From Pseudomonas sp. CROZ-RG-20F-R04-15 (GTDB taxonomy: Bacteria; Pseudomonadota; Gammaproteobacteria; Pseudomonadales; Pseudomonadaceae), in NCBI RefSeq assembly GCF_022662375.1, contig NZ_JAKNQL010000007.1, forward strand, positions 62,001 through 126,000: a stretch of 64,000 nt of DNA, given 5' to 3'. The notes beneath the pieces were generated by a model. It saw only the letters and a program-made list of their open reading frames with translations. It ran no database searches and was not told the origin of the DNA. Every line of letters begins with the position of its first letter. The stretch's first letter is position 1. A program made the translations under genes and the position numbers. Shown piece after piece: positions 29,911 through 37,457 of this stretch.

Positions 29911-30070
29911 CCCTCACCCTAACCCTCCCCCGGAGGGAGAGGGGACTGACCGAGGTGTTCTTTCGAGTTACACCGACGTGGGATACTGAGCCGAACTCAG
30001 GTTTTGAACAGCACAAAGATCGGCTCCCTTTCCCCCCTCGCCCCCCTGGGGGAGAGGGCTGGGGTGAGGG
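29911..30070. repeat. Copy A of a ~160-bp intergenic repeat with inverted ends
   Basis: Begins CCCTCACCCTAACCCTC and ends GAGGGCTGGGGTGAGGG, which are inverted relative to each other. Each end also carries its own short palindrome (CTCCCCCGGAGGGAG-type; CCCCCTGGGGG). The core includes GAGCCGAACTCAGGTTTTGAA. The same core and ends recur at 31190-31348, and the ends recur around a different core at 46850-47120. No coding content. It looks like a non-autonomous, REP/MITE-like element. Confidence 0.75.
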
Positions 30071-30261
30071 GGTAAATCCCACTGACACACCGCAAAACCT
30101 CGAACCACCGCCATCCAGAATTTCCATCAATAAACACCACGCCGTGAGCGCGTTTAAATTACACGAACCGTTACGTCATACCGCCTACAACACCTTGCGT
30201 CGTTACCTACGTGTACGCCAGAATCCGCCGGCTTACGCGGCTATGGGTCGGGATATATCGT
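30071..30261. other. Non-coding stretch between repeat A and the structured leader
   Basis: No convincing gene is seen. The first ~20 bases (to about 30090, ending ACTGACACAC) extend the homology with the flank of repeat B. The rest is lower in GC than its surroundings and could hold the promoter of the downstream small-protein pair, but no clear -35/-10 pair stands out. Confidence 0.5.
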
Positions 30262-30494
30262 TTGCCTGTCACTGCAAATCAGTGATCGGGTTTGGTAGCC
30301 CGCTTCGGTACCGCCGTATGGCGCCACCTTATGCAGTCTTTTTGCGGCTGCGTTTTATATGGTGGACATGCGTGGGGCTCATTCATGAGCGCCGGGTTTC
30401 CGTATCGACCGGTCTACCAACCCGCGCATGGCCGCCACCTTCGTTTGGTAGCGAAAGTGATGGCTCCGGTTAATTTCGATACGAGACTTTATCT
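30262..30494 (+). promoter_or_regulatory. Structured 5' leader with alternative pairings upstream of the small-protein pair
   Basis: The sequence contains several perfect helices: TCACTG/CAGTGA (30269-30285), GCTCA/TGAGC (30377-30390) and TTCG/CGAA around 30441-30455. The segment CTACCAA (30414-30420) can pair with either of two identical TTGGTAG copies, one upstream (30292-30298, extending to CGGGTTTGGTAG / CTACCAACCCG with one bulge) and one downstream (30445-30451). The two pairings exclude each other, as in attenuators and riboswitches. The downstream helix ends about 44 bases before the start codon. No ligand or mechanism is assigned. Confidence 0.5.
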
Positions 30495-30860
30495 ATGTTC
30501 AAAGCCACACCCAACCCACCAGATACCGATCCAATCCCCTACGACGCCGCACTGGAACCTCAAAACATCAAAGAGGCCACAGAACGGGCGATCAATTTCT
30601 ACCTCAATCCTTCCGCGCTCAAAACCTCAAAACCCACCCGCAAAACCGGCAAGATCTACCTGATCGACCCCACCGTTGATGACGAAACCCTGCTCGTCGA
30701 AGCCTACGAATCGCTGTCCTCGGCCAGTGACATGGCCCGCGATCTTGCCGACTCGGTCGACAGTCCTCACCGCAAGAAAATGCTGATCCTGCAACAGGTG
30801 ATCATGTTGAGTGAATTGGTGGTGAGTCGCGTCCTCGACAACCAGCGCTTGCCCAACTAA
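30495..30860 (+). CDS. Small DUF6124-like protein, paralogue 1
   Basis: A 121-residue soluble protein of the DUF6124-like type common in Pseudomonas; function unknown. The N-terminus MFKATPNPPDTDP is Pro/Asp-rich and probably disordered. The second half contains the conserved pattern DPTVDDETLLVEAYESLSSA, followed by helices with a hydrophobic face (ILQQVIMLSELVVSRVL). There is no signal peptide or membrane segment. ATG 30495 has only a weak Shine-Dalgarno (GAG about 10 bases upstream), which fits control by the structured leader. It is paralogous to the gene 60 bases downstream: both share the D-[TV]-[DE]-[ST]-LL-E/N-A-E-SL-S/ASA block and the ML-EL-V-N/S-AL tail. The family call is from memory of the pattern. 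Confidence 0.75.
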   Translation: MFKATPNPPDTDPIPYDAALEPQNIKEATERAINFYLNPSALKTSKPTRKTGKIYLIDPTVDDETLLVEAYESLSSASDMARDLADSVDSPHRKKMLILQQVIMLSELVVSRVLDNQRLPN

Positions 30861-30875
30861 TTGCGAAACAGCCGC

Positions 30876-30897
30876 GTGAGGGAGCCTGCTCCCTCAC
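30876..30897 (+). terminator. Perfect hairpin between the two small paralogues
   Basis: A 9-bp perfect stem GTGAGGGAG / CTCCCTCAC with loop CCTG and no T-run after it. It probably acts as a partial terminator or as RNA processing/stability structure separating the two genes. Confidence 0.5.
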
Positions 30898-30919
30898 TGT
30901 GCAGAAGGAGCTTGAGCTT

Positions 30920-31201
30920 ATGTCCAAGACACCCGATCCGCCGGTGACTGCGGCCAACATCATGGCCACGCCCTACACGCCCAACGCTATGTTCCGGGTC
31001 AACCCGCAAATTGATACCGAATCCCTACTGGCAAACGCCTGTGAATCGCTGGCATCCGCCTCGGTCATGTTGTGTGATTTTGCCGGGATGCTGGAGGGGC
31101 CGCACCGCAATACCTTGCTGGGTATTGCGCAAGTGGTGATGTTGGGGGAATTGGCGGTGAATCAGGCATTGGAGCACGTCGCGGGATTGCCCTCACCCTA
31201 A
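30920..31201 (+). CDS. Small DUF6124-like protein, paralogue 2
   Basis: A 93-residue paralogue of the preceding protein, shorter at the N-terminus. Start chosen at ATG 30920, which has AAGGAG nine bases upstream; an in-frame GTG at 30899 would place the SD inside the gene. The conserved block reads INPQIDTESLLANACESLASA-like, and the helical tail reads VVMLGELAVNQALEH. The last codons (Pro-Ser-Pro-stop) lie inside the left end of repeat B, so the repeat has replaced the original C-terminus. Function unknown; no membrane or secretion signal. Confidence 0.75.
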   Translation: MSKTPDPPVTAANIMATPYTPNAMFRVNPQIDTESLLANACESLASASVMLCDFAGMLEGPHRNTLLGIAQVVMLGELAVNQALEHVAGLPSP

Positions 31202-31348
31202 CCCTCTCCCAGTGGGAGAGGGAACTGACCGCAGTGTTTGCTGGAGATGCACCGACGTGAACTACCGAGCCGAACTCAGGTTTTGAAAAGCTCAAAGATC
31301 GGCTCCCTTTCCCCCTCGCCCCCTTGGGGGAGAGGGCTGGGGTGAGGG
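31190..31348. repeat. Copy B of the ~160-bp intergenic repeat
   Basis: Same ends (CCCTCACCCTAACCCTC ... GAGGGCTGGGGTGAGGG), same length within a base, and the same core (GAGCCGAACTCAGGTTTTGAA, AAAGATCGGCTCCCTTTC) as 29911-30070, in the same orientation. With copy A it brackets the two small paralogues. It overlaps the 3' end of the second paralogue and stops about 50 bases short of the luxR-type gene end. Confidence 0.75.
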
Positions 31349-31400
31349 GGGAATCTCACTGACACACCCAAAAAACCGAAACTCTCACTATCCCGATGTA

Positions 31401-32147
31401 TCAAGCCGCACTCGACGCTAACGTCTCCAACGGCGAATACATCCAGCGCATCAACGAATGCCGCCCGCTGATGCCCAACTTGATCGCCGCCCGTTTCAAA
31501 TAGCTCTCCACGGTGTTGACCTTCAACGCCAGTTGTTCAGCCAGTTCCGGCGCCGTGCGGCCGGCGAGCAGGCCGACACACACTTCGGTTTCACGGTTGG
31601 ACAGGCTCAGCCCCAGTTGCTCCAGGCGCTCGTCAAAGCGCAGGCGCAAGGTTTCCAGACCGTTGCCTTCGGCGGCCTCGGGTGGGCTTTGTGGGTCAGG
31701 GGTGGTCGGTTGCAGGGCGTTGATGTGTTTTTCCACCATCGGCAGCAGCACCGGGGAGATGTCCTGCAACAGGCTGCGCTCCTGCGCGGAAAAACGCTGT
31801 GACTCGCCATTGCGGTACACCGAAATCACGTAGCGGTAGCCGTCCTTGCGCCGGGTCAGGTGCAGTTGCGAAGCGTCTGCGCTGGTCGCGGCCGGCGGAT
31901 TTTGTAAATGGTGGGCCGCCGCACTGTGTTCGGAAAACACTGTTTCGGCGAGCAGGGCGGGCTCTTTCTGCGGCTCAGGCTCATTGCGACTCGATGCGCG
32001 GCCGACCGGTTCGACGCGCATCTGCCGGATGTGCGTAGCGTCCACCGCCAGTTGCGTCAGGATCAGGTCATGCAGCATGCGCGGAAAGTGCCGGCTGCCG
32101 GTGCTGGCGATGACCTTGCCGATGTGGGGGAACAAGTGTGAATTCAT
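31401..32147 (-). CDS. LuxR-family transcriptional regulator of the lipopeptide cluster
   Basis: A 248-residue regulator with a C-terminal LuxR/FixJ-type HTH: LSNRETEVCVGLLAGRTAPE, then ALKVNTVESYLKRAAIKLGI (about residues 183-240). The N-terminal part has no recognisable autoinducer-binding or receiver domain. It has a low-complexity Pro/Glu/Ala linker, as in the LuxR regulators that flank Pseudomonas lipopeptide synthetase genes (ViscBCR/MassBCR type), which activate the biosynthesis operon. ATG 32147 has AGGGA about 12 bases upstream. Its position, tail-to-tail with the macAB transcript and separated from it by the small-paralogue block, supports a role in lipopeptide control. That role is inferred. 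Confidence 0.88.
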   Translation of the reverse strand: MNSHLFPHIGKVIASTGSRHFPRMLHDLILTQLAVDATHIRQMRVEPVGRASSRNEPEPQKEPALLAETVFSEHSAAAHHLQNPPAATSADASQLHLTRRKDGYRYVISVYRNGESQRFSAQERSLLQDISPVLLPMVEKHINALQPTTPDPQSPPEAAEGNGLETLRLRFDERLEQLGLSLSNRETEVCVGLLAGRTAPELAEQLALKVNTVESYLKRAAIKLGISGRHSLMRWMYSPLETLASSAA

Positions 32148-32357
32148 ATGCGTGTCATCCCTGAGAGGCGTTAATTCAAAAACGTCTGCAGCGCCGTCGA
32201 CGATCTCCTTGGTCGACGAAATACCGCAGACTTGGATCCTATCCTAGTACAACGTTTGAGCGACGGTTTAATGAAGGTGTTATTAGCTAATAACCGCGAC
32301 TCTGCTGGGTCGAAGGTGAAAACGCCGAGATTCCGGTGGCGAATTGTCCCGTTCAGG

Positions 32358-32388
32358 TTGACGGTGAAACGCGTTTCAACCGATTTAT
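32358..32388 (+). promoter_or_regulatory. ycaC copy-1 promoter with palindromic operator
   Basis: A candidate -35 TTGACG (32358-32363) and -10-like GATTTA (32382-32387) are 18 bases apart. The spacer holds a perfect 14-bp palindrome TGAAACGCGTTTCA (32365-32378), placed where a repressor would block RNA polymerase. The same arrangement recurs at 56300-56329 and 58227-58256. The palindrome resembles LacI-family half-sites (TGAAAC...GTTTCA). The cognate regulator is not identified. Confidence 0.6.
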
Positions 32389-32465
32389 CCCTTTTCGATG
32401 CGTCAGTAACCTGTACACAACTTGAACGCAACAACAACTTCCAACATTGAAAAGGGACGCAGACC

Positions 32466-33098
32466 ATGACCACTCCAACCTACAACCGCCTGAACAAAGA
32501 CGACGCCATCGTGCTGCTGGTCGACCACCAGACCGGCCTGATTTCTCTGGTCCAGGACTTCTCGCCAAACGAGTTCAAGAACAACGTCCTCGCTCTGGCG
32601 GATCTGGCGAAGTTCTTCGAACTGCCGACCATCCTCACCACCAGTTTCGAACAAGGCCCGAACGGCCCACTGGTACCGGAACTGAAAGAGATGTTCCCGG
32701 ACGCGCCGTACATCGCTCGCCCAGGCCAGATCAACGCTTGGGACAATGAAGACTTCGTGAAGGCGATCAAGGCCACCGGGCGCAAGCAGATCATCATTGC
32801 CGGTGTGGTGACGGATGTCTGCGTAGCGTTCCCGACCTTGTCGGCGCTGGCGGAAGGCTTTGATGTGTTTGTGGTCACCGATGCGTCGGGCACCTTCAAC
32901 ACCACCGTGCAACAAGCCGCATGGAGCCGCATGACTCAGGCCGGCGCACAGATGATGAACTGGTTCTCGGTGGCGTGTGAGCTGCACCGTGACTGGCGCA
33001 ACGATATTGAAGGGCTGGGCAATCTGCTGTCGCAGCGGATCCCTAACTATCGCAACCTGATGAACAGCTATTCAGCGCTGACCGCTCAGCAAAAGTAA
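32466..33098 (+). CDS. ycaC: YcaC-type isochorismatase-family hydrolase, copy 1
   Basis: Cytosolic cysteine hydrolase of the isochorismatase superfamily, 210 residues, close in length and sequence to E. coli YcaC. Visible markers are LLVDHQTG (catalytic Asp), the block PYIARPGQINAWDNEDFVKA, the nucleophile Cys in GVVTDVCVAF and the conserved tail CELHRDWRNDIEGL. The physiological substrate of YcaC is not established. ATG 32466 has AAGGGA eight bases upstream. The protein appears identical to that encoded at 56408-57040, while the DNA differs at scattered silent sites. Promoter, leader and terminator are duplicated too. It is a single-gene unit ending in a strong hairpin terminator. Confidence 0.95.
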   Translation: MTTPTYNRLNKDDAIVLLVDHQTGLISLVQDFSPNEFKNNVLALADLAKFFELPTILTTSFEQGPNGPLVPELKEMFPDAPYIARPGQINAWDNEDFVKAIKATGRKQIIIAGVVTDVCVAFPTLSALAEGFDVFVVTDASGTFNTTVQQAAWSRMTQAGAQMMNWFSVACELHRDWRNDIEGLGNLLSQRIPNYRNLMNSYSALTAQQK

Positions 33099-33114
33099 GC
33101 CTGCGCGACCGAAC

Positions 33115-33142
33115 AAAAGCCTGCCCTGAAAAGCAGGCTTTT
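33115..33142. terminator. Bidirectional hairpin terminator after ycaC copy 1
   Basis: A 10-bp perfect stem AAAAGCCTGC / GCAGGCTTTT with an 8-base loop. The A/T ends give a T-run on both strands, so it can also stop transcripts of the converging hydrolase gene. A near-identical hairpin follows ycaC copy 2. Confidence 0.9.
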
Positions 33143-33184
33143 GTCGTGTCTGCGCTTTAAAGCGCTGGCAGCGTTGCGATGGCG

Positions 33185-34207
33185 TTACTTCAGGTTTTGG
33201 CTGAAGAAGCTGGTCAATTTGGCGAAGGGAATCAGGTTGACCCGGTCGTACAAGTCGACATGGCCGGCCCCAGGAATGATCAGCAGCTCTTTGGGCTCGG
33301 CCGCGCGCTGGTATGCGTCTTCACTGAACTCGCGGGAGTGCGCCTGAGCACCGGCAATGAACAGCAGCGGGCGCGGGGAGATGCTCTCGATGTCATTGAA
33401 CGGGTAGAAGTTCATGAACTTCACATTGCTGATCAGCGTCGGCATGGTGGTGGTCTGCGGCGAAGCGCCGGCCGGAGTGACCTGACCACGCGGGGTGCGG
33501 TAGAAGTCGTAGAACTCGTCACCCACGGCGTTGCCGGTGAGTTTGAGCGGTGTGCCGCCGGTGTAGCGGACCGGGCCGCCCCAGGACTGCGCGTTACGCT
33601 GCTGCGCCGCCTGTTCAATGATGGATTGGCGTTGCGCTGGCGTGAGCGAATGCTTCAGGCCATTGCGGTTGGCGGCGCCCATGTCGTACATGCTGACGGT
33701 GGCAATCGCTTTCAAACGTGGGTCGATCTTGGCGGCGCTGATGGCGAAGCTGCCGCTGCCGCAAATACCGATGACGCCGATGCGCTCGCGATCGACCAGT
33801 GGGCGAGTGCCGAGAAAGTCCACCGCCGCGCTGAAGTCTTCGGCATAAATGTCCGGTGCAACCGACTGGCGTGGCTGGCCCTCGCTTTCGCCCCAGAAGG
33901 ACAAGTCGAACGACAGCGTGACGAAGCCTTGTTCGGCCATTTTGGTCGCGTAGAGATTGGCGCTTTGCTCTTTCACCGCGCCCATCGGGTGGCCGACGAT
34001 GATCGCGGCATTTTTTGACTGTGGATCTAGGTTCTTCAGGCTGAACAGATTGCCTGCGACCTTCATCCCGTACTGGTTCTTGAAGGTGACCTTTTCCACG
34101 GTCACTTTATCGCTGGTGTAGAAGTTGTCTGCGCCGTTCGACATATCGGCTCCCATGGCTGAAAAAGTACTGAAGAGCAGCCCGAAGGCCAAGCAAAAAC
34201 CTTTCAC
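33185..34207 (-). CDS. Exported alpha/beta hydrolase with Cys nucleophile motif
   Basis: A 340-residue alpha/beta hydrolase with a probable signal peptide (MKGFCLAFGLLFSTFSAMGA, cleavage near residue 20), so likely periplasmic. The nucleophile elbow reads GICGSGS, putting Cys where most family members have Ser, as in dienelactone-hydrolase relatives. The oxyanion-side motif is GHPMGAVKEQ, and the late acid/His are in IAGAQAHSREF and GAGHVDLYD. This resembles the YcjY/DUF-type hydrolases adjacent to redox genes. It converges on the ycaC copy-1 terminator. Substrate unknown. Confidence 0.85.
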   Translation of the reverse strand: MKGFCLAFGLLFSTFSAMGADMSNGADNFYTSDKVTVEKVTFKNQYGMKVAGNLFSLKNLDPQSKNAAIIVGHPMGAVKEQSANLYATKMAEQGFVTLSFDLSFWGESEGQPRQSVAPDIYAEDFSAAVDFLGTRPLVDRERIGVIGICGSGSFAISAAKIDPRLKAIATVSMYDMGAANRNGLKHSLTPAQRQSIIEQAAQQRNAQSWGGPVRYTGGTPLKLTGNAVGDEFYDFYRTPRGQVTPAGASPQTTTMPTLISNVKFMNFYPFNDIESISPRPLLFIAGAQAHSREFSEDAYQRAAEPKELLIIPGAGHVDLYDRVNLIPFAKLTSFFSQNLK

Positions 34208-34387
34208 TGGAATGTCCTTGCGATTGAGGGTTTATTCGTCTGATCCTGTGCACGAACATTCTCTCTATCGGCTCTTCAGCGTCGTAGTGCATTCCTCTGG
34301 ATTGCTTGCCTGATCCACTGAATCTGGATTTTCAACGCCGCGCAGACACGAGATGGCGGCGATGAGAGGGCAGGGAAGGGATATGGA

Positions 34388-35644
34388 TTACGCTGAGGAT
34401 TCAGCGCTGGCCTCGATCACGCCGCTTTCAGCCTGACGACCGCTGCGCTGAGTCTCCGGAACCCCGACCCCGAGCAACACAACCGCCACCGCCGCAATAC
34501 CGGCCAGGGTCAGAAACGCTGCACTGTAACCAGCCTCCTGCACAACGAACCCGGCGAGGCCGTTGCTCAGTGCCGCGCCCAGTCCGAAGGCCGTCGTCAG
34601 TGCGCCAAGGCTGATGTTGAAGTGACCAGTGCCTTGGGTGAGGTCTTTGACCATGATCGGAAACAAGGCGCCGAACAGACCCGCGCCGACGCCATCGAGC
34701 ATCTGCACCGCGACCAGCCAATAGGCATCGTCCGACAGCGTATAGAGCACACCACGCAAGGGCAGGATCAGAAAACCGGCCAGCAGCAGCGGTTTGCGCC
34801 CCCACAGATCGGCTTTCGCTCCGACCAGCAATGCCGCCGGCACCATCACCAGTTGCGCGGCGACGATGCAGGCGGAGGTCAGCGGGGTCGCCATCTGCAA
34901 ATTCGCTTGCGCAAGTTTTTGGCTCACCAACGGCAACATCGCCGCATTGGCCAGGTGGAACAGCGCACAGCAAATGGCGAACAGCAACAGTGACCGGTTA
35001 CCAAGCAACACGGATAAACCGGAAGGCTGGCGATGCCCGGCGTCGGCGGGATCGAGTCCGCGTGCCAGATCATGGTCGATGGCTTGCGGCGACACGCAGG
35101 CTATGGCGATGACACTGGCCAGCGCCATGGCCGCCATCAGATAGAACACCGCCACCGGGCCGAACAGATAAGCGAACACACCGGCCAGCAGGGCGGCGCA
35201 GGCATTGCCAGCATGATTGAAGGTTTCGTTGCGCCCGGTTCGGCGGGTAAACGCCCGTGGCCCGGTCATGCCCAGGGTAATCGCGCAAATGGCCGGGGCG
35301 AATATCGAAGCGGCCATCGCACTCAGGGTTTGCGTCAACGCCACCCACGTGAAGGAAGTCACGAAGGGCAGCAGCAGGCAACTTCCGGTCACCAGCAGTG
35401 CCGCGATCGCGATCAATGCACGTTTACGCCGGCTGTTGTCGACCCAGGCGCCGGCGGGTGTCTGGGTGATCAGCGCGGCGACCCCGGCGATGGTCATGAC
35501 CAGACCTATGCTGGCCGGCTCCCAGTGATGCACCGCCAACAGGTAAATGGCCAGATAGGGGCCGAGACCGTCGCGCACGTCGGCGAGGAAAAAATTCAGG
35601 CTGTCCAGAGACAGGTTGTTGCGGCGATCCAGATCAGCGGCCAC
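34388..35644 (-). CDS. MFS transporter (drug/metabolite efflux type)
   Basis: A 418-residue, 12-TM major facilitator protein. The GTG start at 35644 is used (MAADLDRRNN). Motif-A-like segments are GAWVDNSRRKR in the 2-3 loop and GAKADLWGRKP in the 8-9 loop. The N-terminal motif SLNFFLADVRDGLGPYLAIY is typical of a proton-coupled exporter subgroup found next to regulatory genes. No substrate can be read from the sequence. It is divergent from the diguanylate cyclase gene across 265 bases that must hold both promoters. Confidence 0.88.
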   Translation of the reverse strand: MAADLDRRNNLSLDSLNFFLADVRDGLGPYLAIYLLAVHHWEPASIGLVMTIAGVAALITQTPAGAWVDNSRRKRALIAIAALLVTGSCLLLPFVTSFTWVALTQTLSAMAASIFAPAICAITLGMTGPRAFTRRTGRNETFNHAGNACAALLAGVFAYLFGPVAVFYLMAAMALASVIAIACVSPQAIDHDLARGLDPADAGHRQPSGLSVLLGNRSLLLFAICCALFHLANAAMLPLVSQKLAQANLQMATPLTSACIVAAQLVMVPAALLVGAKADLWGRKPLLLAGFLILPLRGVLYTLSDDAYWLVAVQMLDGVGAGLFGALFPIMVKDLTQGTGHFNISLGALTTAFGLGAALSNGLAGFVVQEAGYSAAFLTLAGIAAVAVVLLGVGVPETQRSGRQAESGVIEASAESSA

Positions 35645-35909
35645 GGCAGTGTCTTCAATGTTCGAGGTCTGCGGATGGATTCAACCTCAGCAAGCCTAAT
35701 GACCTGTGGCCACGAATATAAGTTGCAGGCCGCTGCCATGTCGTTGCGAAACAGCGCCAAGGGCCTGAAAACGTCGTTCCGTCACATGGTTGCTGCGCGT
35801 TCGACGCGCTACTTGTATCCTTGCGCCGGTCGAGGAGATACGACCGCTGTTATTGCCTTGAATCAGTAACGGCCGGAACGGGAAACCGGACTTTCCATTA
35901 GGTACTTTC

Positions 35910-37457
35910 GTGAAGCGTGATACCCACCTCGTCACCCTCTTGCTGCTGGTCATCGGCTGCTCTCTGGCGTCGCTGACCATCTGGAAAGTGCTGTCTTCGC
36001 GCGATCGCGCGCTGGAGGAAGTCAACGTGCACGGGCTGAACCTGACCCAGGCACTCGAGACCTATTCCGAGGGTATCGTCCGGCAAAGTTCGCTGCTGCT
36101 GCTCGGGCTGGTCGAACGCCTGGAAACAGAAGGCAGTGGCCCCGCGCAGATTCAGCGCCTGAGTGCGCTGATCAACCGCCAGCAGCCGCTGATGCCACAG
36201 CTGAGCGGTATCACCATCTATGACCGCCATGGTCACTGGCTGATGTCGTCGAACCGGCCGATTCCGGCGGGTGCCAACAGCAGTGACCGGGCCTATTTCA
36301 TTCATCATCGTGACGACCCGAGTCGCGAACCCTTTATCGGCCCACCGATCCGCAGCCGTTCCAATCAGGAATGGGTGATCACCGTCAGCCGCCGTTTCAA
36401 TGATGATCACGGCGAGTTTGCCGGGGTCGTCGCCGTGACCCTGGGCGTGGAAAACTTTCTGCGCCTGTTCGGCAAACTCGACGTCGGTCAGGACGGGGCC
36501 ATCGGCTTGTCCTATACCGACGGCACCTTGCTGGTTCGCTATCCTTTCCGCGAGCAGGATATGGGTCGCAACTTTTCCAAATCGCCGATCTACGCCAAAT
36601 ATCTGGTCGATCAATCGGTCGGCACCGCGTCTTATTCCTCCAGCCTGGATGGCGTCGAGCGCCTCTACGCCTTCCGCAAAAGTGAAAAATTGCCGCTGAT
36701 CACCACGGTCGCCATCGGCAAGCGCGAAGCGCTCGCAGCCTGGCGAACCGAGGCGCTGTTGTCGGCGGTGGTGGTGGCGGGGTTGTTGGGGCTTACCGGT
36801 CTGATTGGCTGGTGCTTGATCCTCGATATCCGTCGCCGGACCCAGGTTGAAGGCGAACTGCGCATCGCTCAGCAGCAGTTGCTCGGTTCCAATCGGCAAC
36901 TGGAACTGTTGGCCATGAAGGATGCGCTGACCGGGTTGGCAAATCGGCGCAGCTTTGACGAAACCCTGGCCATAGAGGCGCGGCGGGCAAAGCGCGACGG
37001 CTCGTCGCTGGCGTTACTGATGATCGATATCGACTATTTCAAGCGGTTCAATGACGCGCTCGGGCACGTTGCCGGCGACATCTGTCTGCAAGCCGTCGGT
37101 AGCGTGCTGGATGCGTGTGTGCGGCGGCCATCGGACGTGGTGGCGCGCTATGGCGGCGAAGAGTTCGCCGTGATCATGCCTGACACCCATATTGACGGGG
37201 CCGAAGTAGTTGCGCAGCTGATTATCGAGCGCTTGCAGCAAGCCAACATTGCCCACCCCACCAGTCCCGTGGGCCGCGTGAGCCTGAGCATCGGCATCGC
37301 TGTCGCGCGCGGTACGCATCTGCACCCGGTGCAGGGGCTGATCGAGTGCGCCGATCAGGCGCTGTATCAAGCGAAGACGGCGGGGCGCAACAGGTTCATG
37401 GCGGCCCCTGGGCAGCCCTCATTCGATGTCGATGGACAGCAAACCATTGACCCGTGA
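35910..37457 (+). CDS. Membrane-bound Cache-GGDEF diguanylate cyclase
   Basis: Makes cyclic di-GMP from two GTP at the inner membrane. It has 515 residues; GTG 35910 is the best start (AGG about seven bases upstream). TM1 is at residues 7-28, a periplasmic double-Cache sensor at about 35-275 and TM2 at about 282-305. The GGDEF domain runs from about 340 to 500 with the active-site motif GGEEF (415-419). The inhibitory I-site RPSD sits five residues before it, so it should be active and subject to product inhibition. It is preceded by the usual DALTGLANRR motif. No EAL domain. The 3' end overlaps the converging hybrid kinase gene by 39 bases. Confidence 0.94.
   Translation: MKRDTHLVTLLLLVIGCSLASLTIWKVLSSRDRALEEVNVHGLNLTQALETYSEGIVRQSSLLLLGLVERLETEGSGPAQIQRLSALINRQQPLMPQLSGITIYDRHGHWLMSSNRPIPAGANSSDRAYFIHHRDDPSREPFIGPPIRSRSNQEWVITVSRRFNDDHGEFAGVVAVTLGVENFLRLFGKLDVGQDGAIGLSYTDGTLLVRYPFREQDMGRNFSKSPIYAKYLVDQSVGTASYSSSLDGVERLYAFRKSEKLPLITTVAIGKREALAAWRTEALLSAVVVAGLLGLTGLIGWCLILDIRRRTQVEGELRIAQQQLLGSNRQLELLAMKDALTGLANRRSFDETLAIEARRAKRDGSSLALLMIDIDYFKRFNDALGHVAGDICLQAVGSVLDACVRRPSDVVARYGGEEFAVIMPDTHIDGAEVVAQLIIERLQQANIAHPTSPVGRVSLSIGIAVARGTHLHPVQGLIECADQALYQAKTAGRNRFMAAPGQPSFDVDGQQTIDP

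Noticed and set aside
30071..30480. Open frames over the leader and repeat A considered as small genes
   Set aside because: They run across repeat and hairpin sequence, have no SD, and their composition does not resemble the neighbouring real genes.
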